Counted from the stretch's first letter, positions 27,593-38,044 are shown. The stretch is 64,000 bases of DNA from Thalassotalea loyana (GCF_030161435.1 NZ_BSSV01000002.1:248001-312000); one strand, 5' to 3'. Notes: generated from the letters alone by a model not told the origin. A program made the numbers and translations.

Positions 27593-28594
27593 CTAATAAT
27601 ATTTCGATAAGTCCATGCCTTTATACATATGGGCTACTTCCTCTGAATAGCCATTGAACATCTCTGTATCTAACCGATTTTGAGCAAACAAACCGCCAGA
27701 AGTAATTCTTCGCTCGCGTGCTTGACTCCAACGAGGGTGCGCTACATTAGGGTTTACGTTTGCATAGAAGCCGTACTCGTGTGGCGCAAGAATATTCCAC
27801 GTAGTTGGTGGCATTTTTGACACTAATTTAATCGAAACAATGGATTTAATGCTTTTGAATCCATATTTCCATGGCACAACAAGGCGGATCGGTGCACCAT
27901 TTTGCGGAGGTAATGTTTTGCCATATAAACCAACGCTTAAGAAACTCAGCTCATTCATCGCTTCATCTAATCTGAGCCCTTCTTTGTAAGGATATTGAAT
28001 TCCCCCACCAAGTCGTCTACTTTTTTGGCCGGGCATTTGACTGGGGTCGTAAAGGGTTTCAAAAGCAACATATTTAGCCTTACTCGTTGGACCGGCTTGT
28101 TTAATTAAATCAGCCAATGAAAAACCAATCCAAGGGATCACCATAGACCAAGTTTCGACACAACGTAATCGGTATATCCGCTCCTCCAATTCAAAGCGCT
28201 TAAACAAATCGTCGTAATCTAAAGTGATAGGTTTATCGACTTCTCCGCTAATGGTTAGCTTCCATGGGTCCACTTTGAAAGACTGTGCAAGTTCAGCTGG
28301 TTGGTGCTTTTGAGCACCAAACTCATAGAAGTTATTGTGCGTGATGACTTTTTGCTCCGGTGTCAGTTTATCTAAACCGGGCTGTGCCTTTTTAAAGTCA
28401 AGTGACGTTAATGTGGCGTTAGGCGTTTCGTCATCACTAAACCAATCAACCGCGTTGGCAGCATGTGGCGCTAACAGGCCAGTCGCACCTATGTAACCGA
28501 GTGATTTGAGTAAAGTGCGTCGTTTTATATAAACGCTCTCATCTGTTACTTGATTTTCAAGTAATTGTGATTTTTTTGGGGTTTTTATCAGCAT
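27593..28594 (-). CDS. msrP: MsrP, periplasmic molybdopterin methionine sulfoxide reductase
   Basis: The 333-residue protein has a Tat signal with the twin arginines at 25-26 ([12 protein letters not shown]). The molybdenum ligand is C145 in [11 protein letters not shown]. Other conserved segments are [30 protein letters not shown] and [16 protein letters not shown]. It reduces methionine sulfoxide in periplasmic proteins with MsrQ as electron donor. The gene precedes msrQ in the standard order. Confidence 0.96.
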   Translation of the reverse strand: MLIKTPKKSQLLENQVTDESVYIKRRTLLKSLGYIGATGLLAPHAANAVDWFSDDETPNATLTSLDFKKAQPGLDKLTPEQKVITHNNFYEFGAQKHQPAELAQSFKVDPWKLTISGEVDKPITLDYDDLFKRFELEERIYRLRCVETWSMVIPWIGFSLADLIKQAGPTSKAKYVAFETLYDPSQMPGQKSRRLGGGIQYPYKEGLRLDEAMNELSFLSVGLYGKTLPPQNGAPIRLVVPWKYGFKSIKSIVSIKLVSKMPPTTWNILAPHEYGFYANVNPNVAHPRWSQARERRITSGGLFAQNRLDTEMFNGYSEEVAHMYKGMDLSKYY

Positions 28595-28660
28595 ATAAGG
28601 TCTTAACTTCTAAAACTTACTTATAAGACCTTATACGCGAGGATTTGCTTTCCTGATTAA

Positions 28661-29026
28661 TTAAATTTTCTCAAAAGTTTTGTTCAGGTAGGCGATGATA
28701 TCATTTGATTCATACATCCAAGTCGCTGTTCCATCAGCATTTTCGATACGCAAGCAAGGAACTGTACGCTTGCCACCTTGACTAACTAACGTATCTAAAT
28801 TCACTGAATCATGAATGTTTTTTAATGGAATGTTTAACCCTTGTCGTTTTATTTCACGGCGTACCTTTACACAAAACGGGCATGCAGGTAGTTGATATAA
28901 GCTTAAGTGACTTGTTGCTTTATCTAACTCAGCTTGCGCTTGTTCACTTCGCTTTGGTTTGCTTGGTGAAAAAACAAAGTCAAAAAATAATATAATGCGG
29001 CCAATGAGCCAACGAAGAAGTTTCAT
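28661..29026 (-). CDS. Glutaredoxin-family protein with N-terminal anchor
   Basis: The 121-residue protein has a short hydrophobic N-terminus (about 3-20), then a glutaredoxin fold with the active site CPFC (in YQLPACPFCVKVRR, about 53-56). The later TVPCL cis-proline loop and the YESNDIIAYLNK C-terminus also fit. A disulfide or glutathione-linked reductase role is likely. It stands alone upstream of msrP on the same strand; a link to methionine repair is only suggested by position. Confidence 0.87.
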   Translation of the reverse strand: MKLLRWLIGRIILFFDFVFSPSKPKRSEQAQAELDKATSHLSLYQLPACPFCVKVRREIKRQGLNIPLKNIHDSVNLDTLVSQGGKRTVPCLRIENADGTATWMYESNDIIAYLNKTFEKI

Positions 29027-29092
29027 TATTACTGCCTAAAATGAATGATTAAAAGTAGCGCATACACAATATAGCCGGCATACGCGAGAAAA

Positions 29093-29644
29093 TTACCACA
29101 TTAAATCGTCTGGGATTTGGAAGTCAGCGTAAGGATCGTCTTCGTCAACTTGTTCATCAAGCTTACGGTCATTTTTGAGTAACACGACGTTTTCATCGAT
29201 TGTCGCTAACTTTTCAGCCGTTTCAGCTGTCACTACATAGGTTTTTTCATCTAATCCACAAAGCGCTAAACGACCATTAACTAATGCATCTTGAATGGCT
29301 TGGGTGACATAAAGCTTTTTGATCGTACTGCCAAACGTATAATTGTATTCCAACTCGCCATCAATATCCGACAATGAATGATGAGTTAAAATTTGCAGTA
29401 CACGCTGATGGTGCTCTTTTTGCGCAAGCTCCGCTTTTTTCTGTTCATTTAGCGCTTTATCTTTTTCTTGTTTTTGCGCTTGTTGTTTTGCTAAGTCTTG
29501 CTTGACTTGCTCTTGCATACTCGCTTCTACTTTAGCACCACTGCGTTTTTGCTTATTCTTTCTGCGTTTATCACTATTGGCTTGACGCGCTTTTTGCTTT
29601 GTCGTTAAGCCCGCTTTAAGTAACTGATCTTGTAACGATGACAT
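29093..29644 (-). CDS. DUF2058 family protein (YaiL-like)
   Basis: The 183-residue protein starts with MSSLQDQLLKAGLTTKQKAR, the family's hallmark. A very basic, Lys/Gln-rich coiled region (about 20-75) follows, and an acidic C-terminus ends YADFQIPDDLMW. This fits DUF2058/YaiL, nucleoprotein-like proteins of unknown function thought to bind nucleic acid. No partner gene is adjacent. Confidence 0.87.
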   Translation of the reverse strand: MSSLQDQLLKAGLTTKQKARQANSDKRRKNKQKRSGAKVEASMQEQVKQDLAKQQAQKQEKDKALNEQKKAELAQKEHHQRVLQILTHHSLSDIDGELEYNYTFGSTIKKLYVTQAIQDALVNGRLALCGLDEKTYVVTAETAEKLATIDENVVLLKNDRKLDEQVDEDDPYADFQIPDDLMW

Positions 29645-29731
29645 CTCATAACCAACTAAAAATTAAATTAGGCTGATTTTATCAAGGTTCGTTACAATGA
29701 GCGAGCACTGATACTCAACAAAGAAACGAAA

Positions 29732-29980
29732 ATGAATCTACTAAAATTATCGCAATTACAAAAAGCACGTCTAGTAGAGCAGTTTCAAGATTACTTTTCA
29801 GAAGAACTTGAAACTGACTTAGGACAATTTGACGTCGAATTTCTATTAACTTTTATCGAACAAACGCTCGGCCATGCCTATTACAACAAAGGGCTCGAAG
29901 ATGCTCAAACCATGATAACAACAAGATTAGAGCTATTAACGGAATCAATTGTTGAGCTTGAAAAAACGAGTGATATCTAA
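29732..29980 (+). CDS. DUF2164 family protein
   Basis: The 82-residue, acidic, all-helical protein matches DUF2164 as I recall it, with KARLVEQFQDYFSEELETDLGQFDVEFLL and a YYNKGLEDA motif. The function is unknown. Its stop overlaps the 3' end of the convergent ybaN-like gene by 4 bases, so there is no room for a terminator between them. Confidence 0.82.
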   Translation: MNLLKLSQLQKARLVEQFQDYFSEELETDLGQFDVEFLLTFIEQTLGHAYYNKGLEDAQTMITTRLELLTESIVELEKTSDI

Positions 29981-30375
29981 TCTTGTTTGGGTTCCCCAAC
30001 CTCTTCCGCCAAAGGCAAACCAGCGAGAAAATAAATAGGCCAACTTACCAATAAGATGACCAGCAGCTTGAGATACCAGACAGGTAAAATATAACAAGAC
30101 CAAGCACATGTTAGTACGATGCTAACGATAGCTATACGCTTAGCTTTTCGAGGAATACTGCGAGTGGTTTGCCAATGATAAATCAATGGCCCAAAGGTAG
30201 GATTATCAAGCAGCCAACGGTGCAAACGTGGTGATGACTTTGCAAAGCAGGCACCAGCAACGATCAAAAATGGTGTAGTCGGTAAAATTGGCAGGACTAC
30301 ACCTGCGGTTGCTAAAGCAACGAAGAGGAGTCCAATCACAGTGTAAAGCCATCTTGGTAGGCGCACAGTTCTCAA
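29977..30375 (-). CDS. YbaN family (DUF454) inner-membrane protein
   Basis: The 132-residue protein has three or four helices and the YbaN pattern: GVVLPILPTTPFLIVAGACFAKSSPRLHRWLLDNPTFGPLI. The function is unknown. It lies 10 bases after mazG and is the last gene of the rlmD-relA-mazG direction. Confidence 0.88.
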   Translation of the reverse strand: MRTVRLPRWLYTVIGLLFVALATAGVVLPILPTTPFLIVAGACFAKSSPRLHRWLLDNPTFGPLIYHWQTTRSIPRKAKRIAIVSIVLTCAWSCYILPVWYLKLLVILLVSWPIYFLAGLPLAEEVGEPKQD

Positions 30376-30384
30376 TGCACTCCC

Positions 30385-31203
30385 CTATTTTTCGGCGCTT
30401 TTAACTTGTAGCCAAAATGCTTCAAGCTCATCAATGCTGTAGTCTTGTAATTGTCCATTGTTGGCTTGAGCTAGGCTTTCAACTTGCTGAAAGCGTTTAG
30501 TAAACTTTTGATTTGCTGCACGTAACAAGCTTTCGGGGTCTTGTTTAGCATGGCGACACAAATTAACTACCGCAAACATGAGGTCACCTAGCTCTTGATT
30601 TAAGGCTTCTCCGCCTGTTGGTAGTTCAGCTTTTACTTCAGCTACTTCTTCCTCAACTTTTGCCAAAACATCATCAATATTTTGCCAATCAAAGCCTACA
30701 TGAGCGCAACGCTTTTGAATCTTATTTGCTTGAGATAATGCTGGTAAGCTCTTGGGAATATCCGCAAGGATACTCAACGACTCATCTTGGTTTTTTTGAG
30801 CCCGCTCTTTCGCTTTTTCGTTTTCCCAATTAGCTTTTATCTGTTCATCGGTTGCTAGATCTGTCGTACTGAATACATGAGGATGACGGCGAATCAGTTT
30901 TTCACAGACACTTTCAATAACACCATCAAAACTCAACACCTGTTGCTCTTCACCTAGCTGACTATAGAAAATCACTTGGAACAATAAGTCGCCCAGCTCT
31001 TTTTCTAGTTCAACAAAGTCCTCCAGTGCTATTGCATCAGCAACTTCGTAAGCTTCTTCAATAGTATGCGGAACGATAGTGGCAAATGTTTGTTTAATAT
31101 CCCAAGGACAACCTGATTCGGGATCTCTAAGACTTGCCATTATCCATCGCAGCTTATCAATTGACGCAGGTGCATCAATCATATTCTTTTGTGTCTTTTT
31201 CAC
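30385..31203 (-). CDS. mazG: Nucleoside triphosphate pyrophosphohydrolase MazG
   Basis: MazG hydrolyses NTPs to NMP and PPi and is linked to ppGpp homeostasis. The 272-residue protein carries two MazG repeats. Each has the EExxE...ExxD metal pattern: HTIEEAYEVADAI and ELGDLLFQVIFY in the first, EEEVAEVKAEL and ELGDLMFAVVN in the second. The start overlaps the relA stop by 4 bases, as in E. coli. Confidence 0.96.
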   Translation of the reverse strand: MKKTQKNMIDAPASIDKLRWIMASLRDPESGCPWDIKQTFATIVPHTIEEAYEVADAIALEDFVELEKELGDLLFQVIFYSQLGEEQQVLSFDGVIESVCEKLIRRHPHVFSTTDLATDEQIKANWENEKAKERAQKNQDESLSILADIPKSLPALSQANKIQKRCAHVGFDWQNIDDVLAKVEEEVAEVKAELPTGGEALNQELGDLMFAVVNLCRHAKQDPESLLRAANQKFTKRFQQVESLAQANNGQLQDYSIDELEAFWLQVKSAEK

Positions 31204-33389
31204 AGACGAATTACCTCTGAAACATCGTCAAGTTGAAGAATTTTATTCGTTAATCGCGCTAACACTTCAGCGTTAGCAATTTCCATCGTAATGTTCATAC
31301 GGGAATTTTGTTTAGTTTTATCCGTATGACTCTGCATTCCCAATATGCTAATACGCTCATTCGCTATAAGTGTTGAAACGTCACGCAACAACCCTGCGCG
31401 ATCACCAGAAATGATGGCAATAGTGACTTGATACGTCGACCTGACGTCATCTCCCCATTGCACTTCTACACCGCGTTCTGGATGTTGCGATAATGAGTTA
31501 GCCAATTGCTCACAGTCTTTTCTATGAACGCTAATACCACGTCCTTGAGTGATGAATCCTTCAATCTCATCACCTGGCACTGGCTGACAACATTTCGCCA
31601 TATGAGTTAACAAATTACCAACACCTGACACCGTAATGGCATTATCCGACGTTGTTTTCGACGGCACAGATTGGCGCACTAAACTTTGCGGATCCAGCTC
31701 TTCTTCAGGTAGTGACTTCTTAATTAATTGTTGTAGGTAATTCATTACCTGCTGCAAACGAATATTACCCGTACCGATAGCTGCATAAACATCTTCTACC
31801 GTTGTCATATTGAACTTTTCAATAATTTCAGGTAGTTGCGTCAACGGGGTTTGGCTACGAGTAGACTCGGCTTCAAGTAACTCTTTACCCGCCGCAATAT
31901 TTTTATCGCGATCGAGTAACCTAAAAAAGCTCTGTACTTTAGCTCGTGCTCTACCCGAATGGAGATAGCCTAAATTAGGATTTAACCAATCTCGACTTGG
32001 ATTAGGATTCTTAGATGTTAGAATTTCTACCTGATCACCTGTTTGGAGTTGATAAGTAAACGGGACTATACGACCAGATATCTTTGCGCCAATACAACAA
32101 TGCCCTACATTGGTGTGAATATAGTAAGCAAAGTCTAGTGGCGTTGAACCTAATGGTAAATCAATTACATCACCATTTGGTGTAAAGGCATAAATTCTGT
32201 CCTCAAACACCTGTGAACGAAGCTCATCAAGGATCTCACCACTTTCAGAAACATCCTCTTGCCACTGCAGTATTTTTCTTAGCCAGTTAACTTTTTCATC
32301 AAAGCCTGTTTTTTTGCCACTGGCACTACCTTCTTTATATTTCCAATGTGCAGCAACCCCCAACTCAGCATCCTGGTGCATTGCTTCAGTACGTATTTGC
32401 ACTTCAACGGCCTTTCCTTCAGGCCCTAGTACTACAGTATGAATCGATTGATAACCGTTAGGCTTTGGTGTTGCAACATAGTCATCAAACTCGCTTGGTA
32501 GGTGTTTCCAGTTAGTATGAACAGCGCCCAGAGCACCATAACAATCTTGAAGCTCTTCAACCAAAATTCTGACAGCTCTCACATCGAACAATTGTTCAAA
32601 GTCCAGCGACTTTTGATTCATTTTTTTCCAAATACTGTAGATATGCTTGGGACGGCCATAAACGGTACCTTTGACATTCATTTTTTCCAATTGACTCTGC
32701 AAATTGGCGACAAAGTCTGTCATGTAGCGCTCACGCTCTAATCGTTTACCGTCAAGCATTTTGGCAATTTTCATATAGGTATCAGGGTGAAGATAACGAA
32801 ATGAAATATCTTCCAGTTCCCATTTTAGTTGACCAATACCTAAACGATTTGCAAGTGGTGCGTATATATTTGCAGTTTCCTTCGCTGCAAGTACACGCGT
32901 TTCTTCTTCTGCATTTTTAACAATACGCAAATAACATAAGCGCTCTGCTAATTTGACAACGACTGCTCTCACGTCATCAACCATAGCCAATAACATCTTA
33001 CGAATATTATCTATTTGTTTGGCAGCAACCTGGCTTGAATTACCTTGTTGTAACGTTTTGATCGCATCCATTTGATCAACCCCCTTAACAAGGCCAAAAA
33101 CACTTTGACTAAATTGCTCTTCGACCTGTTCAAGCGACATCGCCTTATATTCCACTAAAGGGTATATAAATGCTGCACATAAGGAGTCTTTATCGAGGTT
33201 TAATTCAGCTAAAATCTCAACCATCTCGAGAGATTTAGTCAAACTTTCATCATTGTCCTTAAAGTAAGTTTGTACCTTTTGCCACAATGCCTCTAAACCG
33301 TCGCGTTTGGCTTGGGCAAGATCAAGCTGTGTTAACCATTGCTCAAAACTATGCTCAGACATTAAATGTGACTTACGAACTGAAACCAT
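31200..33389 (-). CDS. relA: GTP pyrophosphokinase RelA
   Basis: RelA makes (p)ppGpp on starved ribosomes. The 729-residue protein starts MVSVRKSHL, like E. coli MVAVRSAHI. The N-terminal hydrolase-like domain lacks the HD pair (CAAFIYPLVEY instead), as expected for synthetase-only RelA. The synthetase domain (about 240-380) shows GRPKHIYSIWKKM, FDVRAVRILV and YQSIHTVV. TGS (about 405-465) and the C-terminal ACT domain follow. It lies between rlmD and mazG. Confidence 0.97.
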   Translation of the reverse strand: MVSVRKSHLMSEHSFEQWLTQLDLAQAKRDGLEALWQKVQTYFKDNDESLTKSLEMVEILAELNLDKDSLCAAFIYPLVEYKAMSLEQVEEQFSQSVFGLVKGVDQMDAIKTLQQGNSSQVAAKQIDNIRKMLLAMVDDVRAVVVKLAERLCYLRIVKNAEEETRVLAAKETANIYAPLANRLGIGQLKWELEDISFRYLHPDTYMKIAKMLDGKRLERERYMTDFVANLQSQLEKMNVKGTVYGRPKHIYSIWKKMNQKSLDFEQLFDVRAVRILVEELQDCYGALGAVHTNWKHLPSEFDDYVATPKPNGYQSIHTVVLGPEGKAVEVQIRTEAMHQDAELGVAAHWKYKEGSASGKKTGFDEKVNWLRKILQWQEDVSESGEILDELRSQVFEDRIYAFTPNGDVIDLPLGSTPLDFAYYIHTNVGHCCIGAKISGRIVPFTYQLQTGDQVEILTSKNPNPSRDWLNPNLGYLHSGRARAKVQSFFRLLDRDKNIAAGKELLEAESTRSQTPLTQLPEIIEKFNMTTVEDVYAAIGTGNIRLQQVMNYLQQLIKKSLPEEELDPQSLVRQSVPSKTTSDNAITVSGVGNLLTHMAKCCQPVPGDEIEGFITQGRGISVHRKDCEQLANSLSQHPERGVEVQWGDDVRSTYQVTIAIISGDRAGLLRDVSTLIANERISILGMQSHTDKTKQNSRMNITMEIANAEVLARLTNKILQLDDVSEVIRL

Positions 33390-33442
33390 CAGTATTTCCT
33401 TGACTGCTTGAATAGCGAGATATTAAAAATAGAAATTAAAAG

Positions 33443-34795
33443 CTATGAATCTACTCGTTGGAACAATACCATAGTTTCAACGTGTTTTGTTTGGCTAAAC
33501 ATGTCCATTAATGCAATTTTTTTGAGTGCATAACCTTGCTTAATAAGTTCCGCACTATCTCTTGCTAATGTCGCTGGATCACAGCTCACATAAACGATAT
33601 CGCTTGCACCAAATTGCCCTAGTTGCTGACATGCTTCTAAAGCGCCTGCTCGTGCGGGATCTAATAGGATTTTAGTATATGACGATGTTTGCCAGGACGA
33701 CTTTTTCCATTCTTCATTTAAGTTAGCTTGAAAAAACGCTACATTGTTAAGCTTATTAGATTTGGCATTGCGTGAGGCTTTATCCACCATCTCTTCAACG
33801 CCTTCTACACCAGTAACCTGCGTTACTCGTTTAGCAATGGGTAGACTGAAGTTACCAAGCCCACAATATAAATCTAAGACATTGTCGTCCCTAGTTAATG
33901 ATAGCCAAGACAAAGCTTGCGAAATCATTTTTTCATTTACTTGATGATGTACTTGAATAAAGTTATCAGGTTCAAAGTTAATCTTAATATCGGAATCAAC
34001 CACATACATTAAAGGTGAAAATTTCGATAATGAAACAAGTTCACTACCGCCTCCAAAATCGAAATGCACCTGGATACGCGCGTTGTCACTGTATTGCTGA
34101 GTAAACATTAACCAAGCTGACTTTGTCTCGTCAGTTAGGTTACCAAGTTGCCGAACAACAATAGTGACTAGCGACTCACCTTCATCCATAGAGTGAATCA
34201 ATTCAATATGCCCAATCGACTTATTTGGCAATAGGTTTACGAGCTCGGTAATTGGCCTAATCAATAGAGATAAAGGTTTGACTAGCGTTATACACTCTTT
34301 AATGGGGGTCACTTGGTTAGTGTTGCTTTCTCGAAATCCAACAACGGCAGTACCGTCTTTGTGATACTGCACTCCTAGTCTTGCTTTACGTCGATAATGC
34401 CACATATCCTCAACAATAGGTTGTTGCCAAGCAAGCTCATGAATTCCTTGACGGGCAAACAATTCATTGACTTTACGTAACTTCATATCGATGTGCTGTG
34501 ATTGCGCTAAATGTTGTAAGTCACACCCTCCACAGACTTTGTTATGTTCACATTTGGGTGAAACGCGGTGTTCACTCGACTCAACAACCTCTTTTAACTG
34601 ACCAACCAAGTATTTACTGGTTTGATCTAATACTCGTACATTAACGACTTCCGTCGGTAACGCGCCAGCGACAAACACTGGCTTTTTTTGATAACGAGCT
34701 ACTCCGCGTCCATTAAAATCCATCCGCTCAATTTTTACTTTGAGTGACTTTCCTTTTAACGATTTACTGGCCGCAGGCTTAAAGATTTTTACCAT
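33443..34795 (-). CDS. rlmD: 23S rRNA (uracil-1939-C5)-methyltransferase RlmD
   Basis: The 450-residue protein has an N-terminal TRAM domain (about 18-75). The four-cysteine iron-sulfur motif follows (CEHNKVCGGCDLQH at about 82-95 with a later Cys). The SAM-binding fold has DLYCGLGNFSLPIA, and the catalytic cysteine lies in YVSCDPATLARD. It methylates uracil 1939 of 23S rRNA. It leads the rlmD-relA-mazG unit and is divergent from barA. Confidence 0.95.
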   Translation of the reverse strand: MVKIFKPAASKSLKGKSLKVKIERMDFNGRGVARYQKKPVFVAGALPTEVVNVRVLDQTSKYLVGQLKEVVESSEHRVSPKCEHNKVCGGCDLQHLAQSQHIDMKLRKVNELFARQGIHELAWQQPIVEDMWHYRRKARLGVQYHKDGTAVVGFRESNTNQVTPIKECITLVKPLSLLIRPITELVNLLPNKSIGHIELIHSMDEGESLVTIVVRQLGNLTDETKSAWLMFTQQYSDNARIQVHFDFGGGSELVSLSKFSPLMYVVDSDIKINFEPDNFIQVHHQVNEKMISQALSWLSLTRDDNVLDLYCGLGNFSLPIAKRVTQVTGVEGVEEMVDKASRNAKSNKLNNVAFFQANLNEEWKKSSWQTSSYTKILLDPARAGALEACQQLGQFGASDIVYVSCDPATLARDSAELIKQGYALKKIALMDMFSQTKHVETMVLFQRVDS

Positions 34796-34831
34796 GATTT
34801 TTCTATCTGACTGTAAGTTTTTTTTGGTCTA

Positions 34832-34850
34832 CATGGCGAACTATGCCATG
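34832..34850. repeat. Inverted repeat in the rlmD-barA divergent gap
   Basis: CATGGC (34832-34837) and GCCATG (34845-34850) enclose GAACTAT. It lies between two divergent start codons, so an operator or a leader hairpin is possible. No regulator is identified. Confidence 0.3.
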
Positions 34851-34893
34851 ATATAGCGAAGCAGGGACAATTTTACACTAAACACGACGTTAG

Positions 34894-37668
34894 ATGCAGA
34901 AAATAAGCCTAAAAGATTGGGTAATTCTAATTACTATTTTACCGACGACGTTAATCGGCTTGGGTTTGGCTGGTTATTTCACTGCAAGTCGTCACGCCCA
35001 ATTAAATGAATTTCTAATTAATAAGTCTACTCATATTATCGAGCCGATAGCGATAGCTTCTACTAAGCTATTGGATGACAGAAATCGCGAAGATGTTCGC
35101 ACACTATTAAGCTTTACACATCGAAATCATGCCGACGTGATTCGAAGCATCGTTTTATTTACTGATGACAATCAGGTTTTTGTGACCAGCTCTTATAATG
35201 GGGACACAAGCATTATGCGTGTTCCTGCTGGCTATGATCTTCCTCGAGAAACGACCGTAGAAGAGCAAAGCGACTTGCTTATATTCAGAACGCCGATAAT
35301 TATCGATGTTGAGCCAACTGAAAATTACAATTCCCCACAAAAAATTATCGGCTACCTCTCAATGCAGGTAGACAAAAAATCAGTACAATTTGATCAACAA
35401 CGTGAAATGATCATTGCATTTATCCTAGTTGTACTTGGTTCAATCATTAGTGCGATATCGTCATTTCGTTTGATTGGTAAAGTTACAAGGCCATTAGGTT
35501 CGATGGTCCAAGCGGTTGACAGAATAAGAGAAGGTAAATTAGAAAGTCGTGTGAGTGGCCAACTTATCGGCGAACTAAACTTCTTGAAAAATGGTATCAA
35601 TGCCATGGCACAGTCACTCGGTGACTATCATTTGGAAATGCAACGAAGCATTGACCAAGCTACGTTAGACTTACGAGAATCATTAGAACAGTTTGAGATT
35701 CAAAACGTTCAGCTCGATATTGCAAAACGTAAAGCTCAAGATGCAAACAGAGTAAAGTCTGAATTTTTAGCGAATATGAGTCATGAATTACGTACACCAT
35801 TAAATGGTGTTATCGGCTTTACGCGCCAAGTGCTTAAAACACCATTGACCGACACTCAGCGTGATTATCTTCATACCATTGAGCGTTCTGCTAATAACTT
35901 GCTTGCAATCATCAACGACATCCTAGATTTCTCAAAACTAGATGCCGGCAAAATGGTCATTGAGAACATTCCATTTGCCTTAAGAGAGTCCATCAAGGAA
36001 ACCGTCGCGTTATTAGCACCAAGTGCTCACAAAAAGAATATTGAGTTGTCATTGCGTATTAGCAATGAATTACCAGACGCCCTAATCGGTGACGCCATGC
36101 GAATTAAGCAGGTACTAACGAACTTGATCAACAACGCGATAAAGTTTACCGACGAGGGTTCAGTGACTATCGACGTTGACACAGAACATATTGATAAAGA
36201 AAGCGTAATAGTAAAAGTACTGGTAAAAGATACTGGTATAGGTATGAGTAATGAGCAACAAGAAACGTTGTTTGAAGCATTCAACCAAGCGGATAAGAGT
36301 GTAACAAGACTATATGGTGGTACAGGTCTTGGTTTAGTTATTTCGCAGCGTTTAGCACATGAAATGCATGGCGATATCGGTTTACAATCTGAGCCAAATG
36401 TCGGTTCAAGCTTCTGGTTTACCTTCAAAGTTGATCTCAACCATATTCAGTTAACAACATTATCAAACCAAACAAATTTAAGAAGTAAATCTATCTTATA
36501 TTATGAGCCTCATACCCACAGCCGCCAAGCCGTTGGGGAAATGCTTCATGCCACTCAAATGAACGTAAGCTGTGCTGTGACAATGTATGAGTTTGAAACC
36601 ATGATGCAACAGCAACACTTTGATTACGCGCTTATTGGTGGCGACGTCAGCCCAGGTGCAATAAACCAATTAAAGAGTTTGGTTAATGAGACGAGCAAGA
36701 AAATAGATAATGTCCATGTAGCAATCAATAGCGCCTCACCTAACTTACAAGAAACCATTATCGCTTCTGGTGCAAAAACGTGTTTGTCAAAGCCACTTAT
36801 CGGCATGAGATTAATAAAAGCATTGCAAGATAAATCAAGCGATAACAATCTTAATCAATCATCAACAGGCAATGTTATTGTCCCCATAAAGGTACTTGCT
36901 GTTGATGACAACGAGGCAAATTTAAAGTTAATCAAAGCGCTATTAAGCGAACAAGTACAAGATGTTGTCACAGCGACCAATGGTGAAGACGCTTTGGCGC
37001 TATGTAAACAAGAAAAGTACGCCATCATCTTTATGGATATTCAAATGCCTAAAATGGATGGTATTACTGCGCTTAAACACATCAAAGATGACACGTTCAA
37101 TGAAAAAACGCCTATCGTAGCGGTGACTGCACATGCGCTAAGTGACGAAAGAGATAGACTCTTAAAGCTTGGCTTTAACTCATACATGACGAAGCCAATT
37201 GACGAGACAATGTTAAAGCACACTATATATGAATATTGTGATTTGAAGCTATTTGTAACGTCCAAAGAAGAGGCTATAGAAGAGCAAGCTGAGCAGGTTA
37301 TAGAGCCTCCAGCGTCAACTAAGCCGGCGGTGATTGACTGGGATCTTGCACTGAAGCGTTCAGCAAACAATGAAGCGTTAGCCAAAGATATGCTTTCAGG
37401 GTTAGTTAATAGCCTACCTGAAACTCAAGAAAAATTAGACGAGGCTATTGCTTGCCAAGACGTAGAGAGTGCAAAAAGTTTAATTCATAAATTGAATGGC
37501 GCTTGTTGTTATTCTGGTGTCCCGAACCTTGCTCATTGTGTCAATGAGATTGAAACCCAGTTAAAACAAGGGGCAAGCATAGATGACTTAGAGCCAAACT
37601 TTTTTGAATTGAGCGATCATATTGACGCACTTAGTGAGCAAGCAAGTCAATATTTAACACCAGCCTAA
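34894..37668 (+). CDS. barA: Hybrid sensor histidine kinase BarA
   Basis: BarA phosphorylates UvrY/GacA-type regulators that switch on CsrB-like RNAs. The 924-residue protein has two membrane helices (about 8-28 and 171-190) around a periplasmic sensor, then HAMP (about 190-245). The kinase core follows with H297 in NMSHELRTPLNG, and N and G boxes (NLINNAIKF, DTGIGMS, GGTGLGLVIS). A degenerate receiver-like segment is followed by a receiver with D715 in FMDIQMPKMDG. An HPt domain with H865 in LIHKLNG closes the protein. Divergence from rlmD-relA matches E. coli. Confidence 0.95.
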   Translation: MQKISLKDWVILITILPTTLIGLGLAGYFTASRHAQLNEFLINKSTHIIEPIAIASTKLLDDRNREDVRTLLSFTHRNHADVIRSIVLFTDDNQVFVTSSYNGDTSIMRVPAGYDLPRETTVEEQSDLLIFRTPIIIDVEPTENYNSPQKIIGYLSMQVDKKSVQFDQQREMIIAFILVVLGSIISAISSFRLIGKVTRPLGSMVQAVDRIREGKLESRVSGQLIGELNFLKNGINAMAQSLGDYHLEMQRSIDQATLDLRESLEQFEIQNVQLDIAKRKAQDANRVKSEFLANMSHELRTPLNGVIGFTRQVLKTPLTDTQRDYLHTIERSANNLLAIINDILDFSKLDAGKMVIENIPFALRESIKETVALLAPSAHKKNIELSLRISNELPDALIGDAMRIKQVLTNLINNAIKFTDEGSVTIDVDTEHIDKESVIVKVLVKDTGIGMSNEQQETLFEAFNQADKSVTRLYGGTGLGLVISQRLAHEMHGDIGLQSEPNVGSSFWFTFKVDLNHIQLTTLSNQTNLRSKSILYYEPHTHSRQAVGEMLHATQMNVSCAVTMYEFETMMQQQHFDYALIGGDVSPGAINQLKSLVNETSKKIDNVHVAINSASPNLQETIIASGAKTCLSKPLIGMRLIKALQDKSSDNNLNQSSTGNVIVPIKVLAVDDNEANLKLIKALLSEQVQDVVTATNGEDALALCKQEKYAIIFMDIQMPKMDGITALKHIKDDTFNEKTPIVAVTAHALSDERDRLLKLGFNSYMTKPIDETMLKHTIYEYCDLKLFVTSKEEAIEEQAEQVIEPPASTKPAVIDWDLALKRSANNEALAKDMLSGLVNSLPETQEKLDEAIACQDVESAKSLIHKLNGACCYSGVPNLAHCVNEIETQLKQGASIDDLEPNFFELSDHIDALSEQASQYLTPA

Positions 37669-37698
37669 CTGAGTTAGTGGTGACTAGCGACGTGCTGT

Positions 37699-37956
37699 CT
37701 ATCGGATTTGAATATCAGGTGAAGAGTTTATTTCGCCATCTTCCGTGATTACCGCAACGCCTCCATTACACATGAGCACGGCTAAACTTCGTCCGTTATC
37801 ATTACGAACAAAAGCGAGCTCGTAGCCGAACTTCCCTAAGCTACTCGCAGAAAATTTTTGTGCTAACGATAATCTATTCCACCAAACCGATTGATGCGGG
37901 GATTCTGTCCTGCGTTCGACATACATTTGACTATCTACCTGACCGTGAGCTTGCAT
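37699..37956 (-). CDS. Small conserved-looking hypothetical protein, 85 aa
   Basis: A strong ribosome site (GAGGTGGT) lies 3-4 bases before ATG at 37956. The product has YERRTESPHQSVWWNR near the N-terminus and an LAVLMCNGGVAVITEDGEI segment that looks like a small beta domain. No signal or membrane helix is seen. No family is recognised. Its gene ends 30 bases from the convergent barA stop. Confidence 0.65.
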   Translation of the reverse strand: MQAHGQVDSQMYVERRTESPHQSVWWNRLSLAQKFSASSLGKFGYELAFVRNDNGRSLAVLMCNGGVAVITEDGEINSSPDIQIR

Positions 37957-38023
37957 ATACCACCTCTTTTATGGCATCACCCTAATACCAGTATAGTCAC
38001 AAAGTACATTTTTTGCGCAAAAT

Positions 38024-38044
38024 AATCCACACTTATATTGGATT
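38024..38044 (-). terminator. Weak terminator downstream of acpS
   Basis: AATCCA and TGGATT pair across 9 bases and are followed on the minus strand by ATTTTG. Stem and T-run are both weak. It is the only hairpin seen after the lepA-acpS operon. Confidence 0.35.

Noticed and set aside
36027-36440. Minus-strand 137-codon frame inside barA
   Set aside because: It lies wholly within the barA kinase core, whose motifs are intact.
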